Positions 22,385-30,324 of a DNA stretch of 30,324 nucleotides are shown one piece after another. The first letter of the stretch is position 1; each line of letters begins with the position of its first letter. A program made the position numbers and the translations under genes. Below the pieces are notes generated by a model that had not been told where the DNA came from, made no database searches, and saw nothing but the letters and a program-made list of their open reading frames with translations. The DNA comes from Acanthaster planci (taxonomy: Eukaryota > Echinodermata > Asteroidea > Valvatida > Acanthasteridae): assembly GCF_001949145.1 (NCBI RefSeq), contig NW_019091695.1, forward strand, positions 1-30,324, given 5' to 3'.

Positions 22385-23250
22385 TGTGCGATAGAGGACG
22401 CCATTACGCTCAGTGAGTCGTGACCACTCGTTCATCCAACTCCGGACTTCTGCACAAGAGTCAGAATCTGACACCGGCTGACCAGGTGTCCATCTCTGCA
22501 GCCAATACTTCCAAACCACTTTCAACTCCTCGTCCTCTTGCTGAAGTAATGCCAACTCGGCGTGGGAGAAGGACGGAAAAATGGCAGGGGAAGAACATTT
22601 AGAGTCATCAGGCAACTCATCTTTACCTTTGCTTGAAAAGGCCCCTTCATTGTGTATACCCCGAAGTACCACGGGAACCTCAGCACCCACTACAATAGGC
22701 TCTGGCTCACCCAAATCCACATCCTGTGTCTCAGAGATTTCAGTATTCCCGGGATGCCTGCTCAGGGCATCGGCATATTTGTTTGATTTGCCTGACCGGT
22801 ACCCGATCTCCAGGTCAAATGGTGCAAGCTGTGCCATCCAACGTTGCTCTGTTGCCCCGAGCTTGGCGGTTTGTAGGTGAGCTAATGGATTATGATCTGT
22901 CCAAATGATTGTATGGTGACCCAACAAGTATTCCCGAATTTTCCAGAGACTGCCCATTTAAGGGCTAACAGCTCAAGCTTAAAGCTAGACATTTTAGTGT
23001 AATTCCTTTCCGCACCACACAAACCCCGACTAGCATAAGCTACAGGGTGGAGCTTGCCAGAATCATCACTTTGGCTACGACAGGCCCCCAGACCCTTTGC
23101 AGATGCATCAGTTTCAAGGACAAAATCGTGATCAAAGCAGGGGTAGGCTAACACTGGAGCCTCGCACAGAGCTTTCTTCAATGCATTAAATGCCTGATCT
23201 GCAGCAGGGGACCAAGTGAATGGGCAGTTCACCTTCCCTGCGTTTGCTTG
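22385..23250 (-). pseudogene. pol (RH): RNase H domain and linker, one frameshift
   Basis: RNase H degrades the RNA strand of the RNA/DNA hybrid. The first part lies at the end of the 22882-23625 frame: VLETDASAKGLGA holds the first catalytic Asp, and FKLELLALKWAV the Glu. The frame then shifts by one near 22930-22950 and resumes in the 22382-22957 frame with IIWTDHNPLAHL (next Asp) and NKYADALSRHPG (last Asp). All four acidic residues of the active site are thus present across the break. An acidic, Ser-rich linker of roughly 110 codons leads to the integrase finger. Another one-base frame change occurs near 22385. Confidence 0.92.
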
Positions 23251-24239
23251 TGCCTTAGCAACCAGAGTATGCAGAGGCTCTGCAATTTTGGCAAAGTTGC
23301 GAATAAAACGTCTATAGTAAGACGCTAATCCTAAAAAGGATCGTAACTGACCAGCACTAGTAGGAATGGGCCAAGAGCGCACTCGGTCTGTCTTCCCAGG
23401 ATCGACGGTCACTCCCTCGTGGCTGACTTCATGCCCTAAATATGTCACAGAGGACCTAAACAACTGGCACTTCGTCCCATTCAACTTGAGACCATGCTGC
23501 CTAAGGCGACTAAATACCTTGTCAAGCCTTTGGAGATGACCATCGAAGTCTGCTGAATAGACCAACAAATCATCAAGGTATAACATCAACTCAGATAGAT
23601 TGAGATCCCCAAAGATTAACTCCATGAGGCGTTGGAAGGTGCTAGGGCTATTGATTAAGCCCTGCGGTAGCCTAAGAAACTCATAAAGACCCCAGGAACC
23701 CTAAATGCTGTCTTTTCAATACAGTCACTATGCATGGCAACTTGAAAGTAGCCATGGGCCATATCTAATGAGGAAAACAATCTTGCACCACCAAGAGCTT
23801 CAAGTGTCTCCTCAATCCTTGGCAAAGGAAATGAGTCCATTGTGGTCTTCGCATTAAGGCACCTTTAATCGATGCAGAGTCTCAATTGGCCATTTTTCTT
23901 TCGCACCAAAACAATGGGGCTAGCATATGGACTAGATGAGCGGTGAATAATGCCACGATCAAGAAGATCCTGAAGCAACTGCTTGACCTCATCTACCTGA
24001 GTTGGAATTACACGGCGATAGGGAAGATTAACAGGAGCGTCATCGCTCAACCTAATCTCATGGGGAATAAGGTCACAAAACCCTAGGTCATACGAGCCAC
24101 TAGGAAACACGTTTACATGCTTTTTGACTAATTCAGCGGCTGCTACTGCCTCATCACCACTCAGGTGTTTAAGTGTCAAACCAGGGGGCAATGAGAAAAC
24201 TGACCCATCTGGGCATGTGAATGACTCATGACTCGAGTC
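23251..24239 (-). pseudogene. pol (RT): Reverse transcriptase of Ty3/Gypsy element, stop and frameshift
   Basis: The domain begins around 24190. Motifs in order are SSPYASPIVLVRKKNGQLRLCID (given by position: 23868-23935), then SSLDMAHGYFQ with the first catalytic Asp at 23763-23765, then the YLDD box at 23569-23580, followed by GHEVSHEG and LGLASYYRRFI of the thumb/connection. Two lesions are clear. A TAA at 23865-23867 falls immediately after CID, where a Tyr is conserved in the family. A one-base loss near 23693-23697, in a run of Gs, shifts the frame between TAFRVPG and the LPQG motif. A further in-frame TAG at 24240-24242 separates the domain from the linker. All catalytic aspartates remain. 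RT copies the element RNA into DNA inside the particle. Confidence 0.95.
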
Positions 24240-24880
24240 CTACTCCTCCAAAACTTCCCTTGAGTCACTGGCATTCTGGAGAGGCTCGCTCTCAGTACTA
24301 TTAGGCCTGGTAATCACAGTTGCTTCTTCAGCAACTACACGGTGCACAAAAACATCATACCCATCCTCATTTTGCTCAAGAAATATGTGCTCTTTAGGAG
24401 AAACAGCTAGCAAGTTTGCTATCTGAGTACCTGGAGGAATAACTACGAGTTCCTGACTAGTGTTTGACACATATATGTCAGTAAAAGCACCACCTACTTC
24501 ACCCATGCCCTCTAGCACATGGAACATGACATTTGAATCCTCTTGTACACCAACCTCAATTTCCTTGATGCTTCCAGTATTTGCCAAGCGAAGTGGAACT
24601 GACTGAACCAAGAAGTCTGTCTCCTCCAACGAATTAATAACACTTCCCAACTCACAATGTATCCTAGAAACAGTATTGGGGGAACTACACTACGCCCCCT
24701 CACGAAAATGTCCACACAAATTGGGTTTGCACATCAATCTGGATTGGCATCACCAGATACGGCATGAGAGTTTCGCACCCACTGAAGGGCCAATTCCCAA
24801 TCAGGGTCAACACATACAGAACGAGCACCACTTACACTGTGTGCTATTTGCCGCTAAATGTTGCAACCCAATATTACTGG
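24240..24880 (-). pseudogene. pol: Protease-RT linker region
   Basis: The frame ending at the TAG 24240-24242 encodes a beta-rich, non-catalytic segment (RLANTGSIKEIEVG, TDIYVSNTSQELVVIPPGTQIANLL) like the spacer found between protease and RT in many animal Gypsy elements. Upstream parts in a related frame carry at least two stops, one near 24850 and one near 24735. The region joins the protease to RT and has no known enzymatic role. Confidence 0.7.
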
Positions 24881-25425
24881 ACAATAATCTGATTGAGCAG
24901 AACAACTTGGACTGAGGAGTCTCTTTTGACACGAGAAAACCTGCCCTGAACTCTCTGCCAAACACCTCTAATGTGGTATCTATATAGCCCTGTATAGGGA
25001 TCTCAAGGTCATTTGCCCCCATTAACTTGAGAAGTTTACCCACCGGTTTAAGTTGTTCTTTCGCTCCCTTTATATGCTCACGGTAGAATTTGGCAGAGAG
25101 CAAAGACGCTTCAGCCCCTGTGTCCAGTAAGCATCTAACAGGATTCCCATTCACTACAACCTTCGTAGTTGGGCACTTAGCAACAAGTTTCCGGCGTATC
25201 TCATTTGGAGAGAGGTGTCTGTCACCTAAAGACGACCCATCCCTTAAGGCATGACACTCCATAGTACTAGCATTCACAGGTATTTGAACACTGCGCAATT
25301 CTACAGACTCCTCCCCCGTCACATTGCCCTCTGTGACGGAGGTCACACATTTCCCGATTTGACTGATCATGACTTTTCTCAGTCTCTCCCTCAGTCTTTT
25401 TGGATTCCAATGTCTGGCGTTTGAA
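24881..25425 (-). pseudogene. pol (PR): Aspartic protease of the retrotransposon, frameshifted
   Basis: The frame 24807-25478 carries a retropepsin-type active site, VRCLLDTGAEASLL (Asp codon at 25122-25124), followed by GYIDTTLEVFGREFRAGFLV, which fits the flap and second half. Near 24895-24905 the frame is lost. The continuation, PVILGCNI, the second hydrophobic Gly motif of retropepsins, is found in another frame. Protease cleaves the Gag and Pol precursors and works as a dimer. The gag frame overlaps this one in a different register (25267-25478). That overlap could be a natural ribosomal frameshift site or just another lesion. Confidence 0.85.
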
Positions 25426-26270
25426 ACAGTTTTCCACCAAGTGCCCTGACTTTTTGCAGAAAGAACACTTAAGTGCACTCCTATCTCTTCTACCAGAGCG
25501 CTGCTCTGTCAGTAGGTTTTCCATGCTCTCAGACATGGCAGTCATCTTTGTGCACATTTCAGCTTGTTGTACGACCAGTTTCTGCACAGAGTCTATCAAT
25601 TTTCTTTGACCTTCAAGTAACTAAGAAATCTGGTTATTCGGATTTGCCTTAGCTTGTTACTTTATATGCTGTGGCTGATTCCAGTTCAGGGGCACTGTGC
25701 TCAGTTTCACTTTGCTCATTATCCGGGAACAACTCTAAGGCCAGCTGTGCCAAGGCGTTTCTCCCCTGCACATCTGCAGCGGCCGCCTCAATGAGATCAT
25801 GAAGCCTAATTAGTGATCGACTGAAATCCGACGAACTTTCACCAGGTAACTGGTTACGGGAATACAGAGCTCGTGTCAATGATTGGACAGTTTCAGGGGG
25901 TCCAAATCTTTTTGCCAACAGGGTTTTAAGCTTAAGGAAATCATCTCGGTCATTAGCCAGTGTACAAAGCACATCTTCCTTAGCAGAGCCACCCAAAAAA
26001 GTCGAGTGCTTTGCTCAATCTTTCTGCATCACTGAGCCCCACTTGTCTAGCGTAGGTATCTAAATCAGCCAACTATTCACCTAAGGTTTGATCACCCGAC
26101 TTCTTAGGATGGCCATAGAACTTAGAAAGTCTCACAGTAGTCACTCGCTGATACTTCAAGTTTTGGAAAGCTCCAGCTAGTGTATTTGAAAGAGCTTGGT
26201 TGGACTGTAGGATTGCCTCTGCAACCCCTTCAGGCAAGGCTTTAACTCAACAGCGTCGGCGGGGGCGAAG
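25426..26270 (-). pseudogene. gag: Gag with CCHC zinc knuckle, multiply broken
   Basis: Capsid-like sequence is found in three frames in succession. The first (about 26240 to 26000) contains KFYGHPKKSGDQ and LADLDTYARQVGLSDAERL, with a TAG at 26073-26075. A frame change near 26000 leads to the 25649-25996 frame (GGSAKEDVL, LAKRFGPPETVQSLTRAL, SSDFSRSLIRLHDLI), typical of Gypsy capsid C-terminal domains. Another change near 25650 leads to a frame with a TAG at 25621-25623. That frame ends in a zinc knuckle CSFCKKSGHLVENC (CX2CX4HX4C, 25426-25467), which binds element RNA. The true start codon is not identified. Gag forms the virus-like particle. Confidence 0.85.
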
Positions 26271-26782
26271 GGAGAAAAAGATCAGGCACAGCAGAACAAA
26301 TACACGAAAGTTCTCTGCTTAATAAGCACTAAGCACTGCCACATATAACTAAGGACTAATCACTTGTTGCATACATATGTGCAAGCCCAAAAGTGTGTGC
26401 ATACAAAAGGCACTGACGCAGAAACAGTCACATACTCAAGCACTATTCAAAAGCATACGTGCTAACTACAATTCACCATGGCGGGCAAAGCTGTTACACG
26501 TGGCCCCCCAGGAATAAAGCTACAACACCCCACTTGGGGATGTACATGTATGTAAATAGTCGAAAAATTCCCAGCAAACGTGTAAGCACACGAAGAGAGT
26601 GTTTGGGAACCAACTTTAAAAGCCCTACACACTTCCGAAGAGGAGGCGCATAAAATAATAGTTACATGTCATAGACTAGTTTGATGTACATATGCCTACA
26701 TGTAACAATAAAGAATACAGTAAAGGTTTTACATAATCAATTATTTCAGGTCCCTTCAGTCAGTCACGTAGAAAGCCCCTTC
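26271..26782 (-). other. 5' leader of the retrotransposon
   Basis: About 500 bases lie between the primer binding site and recognisable gag. No open frame is supported on the element strand. Packaging and dimerisation signals would be expected here. A 64-codon frame on the opposite strand (26459-26653) is taken as chance. Confidence 0.5.
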
Positions 26783-26800
26783 ATCCTGTCTACGACGCCA
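26783..26800 (-). other. Primer binding site, tRNA-Ser-like
   Basis: Nine bases after the 5' LTR, the element strand reads TGGCGTCGTAGACAGGAT. Its complement ends ...CTACGAC-G-CCA, as a tRNA 3' end would: T-arm end, seven acceptor bases, discriminator G and CCA. A discriminator G with an ATCCTG T-arm end is characteristic of eukaryotic tRNA-Ser. The exact isoacceptor is not known. Confidence 0.7.
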
Positions 26801-26809
26801 TTATTTCTC

Positions 26810-27461
26810 TGTAGTGGTCCAGCCCTGCCTTAAACTATCAGGGGGTGATTCGTCCACCGGTGAGGGAGGATGATGAAGGGAGATTGAACATGCTGAAATA
26901 ACTCGACCTGAAACTTCTCGTCTTTACAAGTATTGGTGCATCTATTTATTCCATCACAGTGATCACACCAGCTGACCAGTCCCAAAGTAGTAGTGGAAAG
27001 GACAGGTTAAGCCCCAGTCGAAAATCCCAAGTGACGAAAGGTTACAAGTATAAAAGAAACCCTGTACAATTGAAAGAATAACGGACGTCTTTAATCATGT
27101 AAAGGCTATTGTCCTTAAGTACATGTACATACATGTAACGTTATTCATGCAGGTTCAAGTGTTTGACATATCGTACATAAAGTTTTCTGAAAAGTTATCA
27201 CTAAATCCTTTATGAAACCCACCTTGACTGTTCAGGGATAATCTATTGAAGTGTGGGTTCCCACCCAAACTGGAAACTCTAGGTTTTCCGGGGTTTTAGC
27301 ATCAAAACTTGGTTTGTTTCCACGTCGACTGCTTGTTGGAAGCGACAGCCATGATCTTCAGAATGCAAAAAGACTTACTCCGCGTGCGCGTTTCGGCACG
27401 TAGGCCACGATGACGTCGCCTTCATAAATTATGTTAATATACTATGCCCCAGATCTCCACA
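26810..27461 (-). repeat. 5' LTR (right), complete, 652 bp
   Basis: It starts TGTGGAG and ends CTACA in element sense. It contains a GACGTCA element, close to a CREB/ATF site, in its first 60 bases, and this is conserved in the other LTR. The LTR would carry the promoter and polyadenylation signals of the element; no convincing TATA box was found in element sense. Confidence 0.95.
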
Positions 27462-27465
27462 TTCA
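27462..27465. repeat. Target site duplication, right copy
   Basis: TTCA directly follows the right LTR and matches 18563-18566. Confidence 0.75.
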
Positions 27466-27945
27466 TCACACTGCAACAATGTTAGTAATTATGTTTTACC
27501 CATACGCTGAAGTTAAAGGAAGTAGAAGAATTACATCAATTGTTGGAATATTTTGCAAAATACAGCTAAAAAACTACTGAGACTTTTTGTATTCATCAAA
27601 ACTGCTAAAATACATGCTTAACTAAATTTGAATTTAAATTTCTTAAATGGTGAAAATATGCCTAGCACTTTTTTCAATCTGTTTAGAGAAGCAAATTGGG
27701 TTTACTTCAATCTCCCAAGAGGAAATTTTGACACCACCTTCCAAAAAATTTCATCATCACACAAAGAGTTAGGCACTTCAGCCATGTAACACGATTTACC
27801 TAAACAAGAAATATCTTTCATTCTAAGGAAATCAGTAGAAATAATTTGTTGGCAATGAAGATTTTCTAAATTTAGTACACCTTAATTCTGTTAGCAAAAT
27901 ATTTGCAAAAATAAACACTGACGATGTCGGGCAAAAATAGTATAG
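27466..27945. other. Non-coding stretch right of the element
   Basis: AT-rich host sequence continues the interrupted site at 18562. I see no supportable gene. Confidence 0.5.
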
Positions 27946-28430
27946 CCACGTGGTCCAGCATTTGGATAAAGAAATGCGGAGACAGGGGAATAAATGGTTT
28001 TGGAGGGTAGGGCGCAGATAAAAAAAGTAATAGTCCAACGCTGTCCGGCAGAATTAATAACCTTGCACGTGGTCCATGTTTGGGATAAAAAAAAATTGCG
28101 GAGACGGGTGGAATAAAATATTTTCGGAAGGTTAACTGCTTGAGAAAAAAATGTGCCATCGCGGCCCCCCCCAACACACAAAGAACAAAATTAAACGATC
28201 ACACGGTCCAAGTTTTGAATAAAATTCACCCAAAGTCCCACTAAAAAAATCCATTGCGAAATATTAACCTTAACCACTTGCTCCATGTTTGGGATAATGA
28301 AATGAGCATATGCAGAGACAAGAGAAGTTCATATTTTGGAGGGTCAGACGCTGGGGGGGGGAAACCAAATGGTCCAACGAAGTCAGTCAAAAATNAGTAG
28401 CCACGTGGTCTAGGTTTGGGATAAAAATAA
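27946..28430 (+). repeat. Degenerate satellite-like array, about 120-bp period
   Basis: A CACGTGGTCCATGTTTGGGATAA-type block recurs at about 27947, 28066, 28200, 28275 and 28402. The first, second and fourth are followed by a GC(A/G)GAGAC block, and GGTCCAACG or AGTCCAACG appears ahead of the second and fifth. Spacing is irregular (119, 134, 75 and 127 bases), so it is an old array with deletions. One ambiguous base lies at 28395. Overlapping minus-strand open frames here follow from the repeat. Confidence 0.65.
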
Positions 28431-30324
28431 AGTCATAGACCTCGTTTTTACGTTTAAGTAAAATTTACATACCTGAAAAAAGCACATATACATACACAGA
28501 CTACAGAGATCAAGTTCTGCAAATTATTAAATGTACAAAAATAGCGAAAGTAAGTTTGTAGGTAGCAAAAAATACAAGCAATTTTACGCAAAAGGGTTGT
28601 TCAGACGACAATTTGTTTTATTTATTCAATCATTAATTCTTTGGGAGAACTGCCTGAAAATCATAGCAGAGGTATTTATTAACCTGAGCAAAACAAATGA
28701 CACTGAATCGACCAAGCTAAATAATGGTAAAAGGAATTTAAACATGATGCCTATTTCGCAAAAGAAAGTCTCCAATATACACTTCATTCGGGAAAGCATG
28801 GAGAGAAAAGACCAATTCAGAAAATTTGCTCTTACTTGATGTTTGAAGTGATCGTAACTACTGTACATGTAGGAAAAATCGGAACATTATACAACATAGT
28901 CTTTGTTCCAAGACGTTACTACAATTTGCGTTTGTGTACTGGTATAGTATACACTTTCTTTAATCAACAGAGGGTGCTGGTGCTAGGCCGTTTGTAGAAC
29001 AGATGAACCTAGAAGTAACGTCCTTGCTAATTTGACAAGCGGGGGCGTAGCAGAAATATGGTAATCGCGTACTGATCGTTCGCATAAGCAAAGAATGCCG
29101 GTACAGTATGCAAATACATAGCCGGTCAATCTAGCCATCACGCAGCCGAGTTTGGTCTGATATACTGGCTGTCAGTGAGCTGACCGTGGCGTGGTAACAT
29201 GTTCGTTCCAAATATTTCTTGTTGAGTTGATTTCTTGTTGTAGCTCATTTGTAGCTGACAGTGACTGTAAATTTGTACTTGACGGTGACAGATGTCGCAT
29301 AAATCGTTTTTATCTATCTCGGTATAAAGTCGTAGGCCAATAATACTTAAAAAAATTGAAATTTCCTAAGCTGGTTTGCACGTTATTAACATGTTGCCAA
29401 AGCAGGACCGCTCGCAAAAGCTGACGCCCTGCCAAAAGCGAAGTAGTCAAGCAGCTCGATGAGGCTGTCCACACCGGCCGTATACAGCGCGACCCGTCAA
29501 CCCCATGCCTGTCGCCGCTACTGTCGCCTACTGAAGTGCTACTGAAACACTGTTGCGTTGCCGCTGTCTCACAGAACGTGACCTACGCACGGTGAAAAGG
29601 CTAATGTTAATGGCTAGCTTCTAACGTGCTGCACGCACGATTACGTCACTGCGAATATGAAATGAGCTCGGTGATTGGTTCCCCAGGAAAGCGGGGAGAG
29701 ATTTTACCGAAATGCAAAGAAAAAGTTAAACACCGCCTGCCAGAATCGCCAAGACTTTTGGCACCGGTCTAGGTAGGGTGTCAAATAGCGCCCTCTGGAG
29801 TGCTGAAAGTCACAGACCGGGAGCGTGTTGCGCAAATAACGCCAATACAGTCTTGGAACCAAGACTATATATAACACAGAATTCGATCTAAACCGATGAA
29901 GCTCTTGGACCTTCTTTCCTTAAAAAAAACCCAAAACAATGTTTTCGACCATGCATCATTCTTGCCGATTTTATCTCCGACTTTGCTGACTCCTTGGGGT
30001 ATTGGCGCGTGAATACACAGGCCATGCTCATTATTGTTGCATACACAATGGCAGGTAATCGATGACTGGGAATTTACGACCTACAAGCCTGGGTAGTGGG
30101 ACACTGAAAGACAAAATTTGGGGTCGGTTAGATCAGACACCTTGTTTGTCGTTTTCTATGACTACGGTGAACGAAAGGAAGGAGTTTATGACCAAAGCCT
30201 GACCGCAGACTGTTTACTATTCAGATAAGAAGCTGTAGTGAATTCCTGAACAGCTTTAGCGCTGCAGTCTTGCCCTAGCTTTTTTTTAAGAGGTCGGTTA
30301 ATCCCCCTTTTTGTTCAGACCTGC
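28431..30324. other. Right-edge stretch without assigned gene
   Basis: I see no supportable gene. A 102-codon open frame (28531-28839) has no family features. From about 28960 to 29850 the sequence is richer in GC and CpG, with a plus-strand TATAAAG near 29322 and a CTCF-like motif at 29788-29801. It may therefore hold a promoter for a gene beyond the window. Confidence 0.35.
29788..29801 (-). promoter_or_regulatory. CTCF-like motif
   Basis: On the minus strand the sequence matches 12 of 14 positions of CCASYAGRKGGCRS, with a complete SYAGRKGGCRS core. It lies at the edge of the GC-richer right end. Confidence 0.3.

Larger units (their letters stand above)
18567..27461 (-). mobile_element. 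Ty3/Gypsy LTR retrotransposon with accessory SGNH ORF
   Basis: This is an almost full-length element of about 8.9 kb on the minus strand. The order in its own sense is 5' LTR (26810-27461), primer binding site, gag, protease, linker, reverse transcriptase, RNase H, integrase, SGNH-like ORF, polypurine tract and 3' LTR (18567-19086). The order PR-RT-RH-IN and the D,D35E integrase with an HHCC finger place it in Ty3/Gypsy (Metaviridae), not Ty1/Copia or BEL. No chromodomain is visible after the integrase. At least five in-frame stops and about eight frameshifts inactivate it. Both LTRs and the target duplication are present, so it inserted as a unit. The clade within Gypsy is not resolved without a tree. 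Confidence 0.95.

Noticed and set aside
27946-28430. CRISPR-like array
   Set aside because: Repeats are degenerate with irregular spacing, and the window is clearly animal DNA.
28531-28839. 102-codon Lys-rich frame
   Set aside because: Composition matches the AT-rich flank and no domain is visible.

Overview
This window reads as nuclear DNA of an animal, most likely a marine invertebrate and possibly a deuterostome such as an amphioxus, hemichordate or echinoderm. The reasons are its AT-rich non-coding bulk, tRNA-derived SINEs, a metazoan-type Ty3/Gypsy element, exon-like splice signals, and a strong excess of the palindrome TACATGTA. The species cannot be fixed from the sequence alone. A 266-base run of N and a few single Ns show it is a draft assembly.

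The dominant feature is one nearly complete but broken Ty3/Gypsy LTR retrotransposon on the minus strand (18567-27461). It has LTRs with TGT...ACA ends, a 4-bp TTCA target duplication, and a primer binding site resembling a tRNA-Ser 3' end. It encodes gag with a zinc knuckle, protease, reverse transcriptase, RNase H and integrase. Between integrase and the 3' LTR, where env would sit in a retrovirus, it carries an extra ORF (19954-20549) with the block signature of an SGNH/GDSL hydrolase. In this copy the catalytic serine is replaced by proline and the frame is shifted once. This accessory hydrolase is the most unusual item in the window.

Left of the element (1-18562) the window holds little coding sequence. 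There is a small DIRS/Ngaro-like remnant near 1.4 kb, and an exon-like ORF on the minus strand at 4082-4491 for a one-pass membrane protein with seven 9-residue ERQPQ repeats. A CpG-rich, promoter-like segment lies near 7.5-8.05 kb. Two tRNA-derived SINEs sit head to head near 11.6-11.9 kb, followed by a short tandem repeat near 12.1 kb. A 1.9-kb long-inverted-repeat element occupies 13364-15244. Right of the retrotransposon (27466-30324) there is a degenerate satellite-like array and unassigned, partly GC-richer sequence.

The retrotransposon genes would work as one replicative unit: gag for the particle, protease for processing, RT/RNase H for cDNA synthesis and integrase for insertion, with an accessory esterase-like protein of unknown role. 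At least five in-frame stops and about eight frameshifts make this copy inactive, although the comparable parts of the LTRs still match at about 97%.
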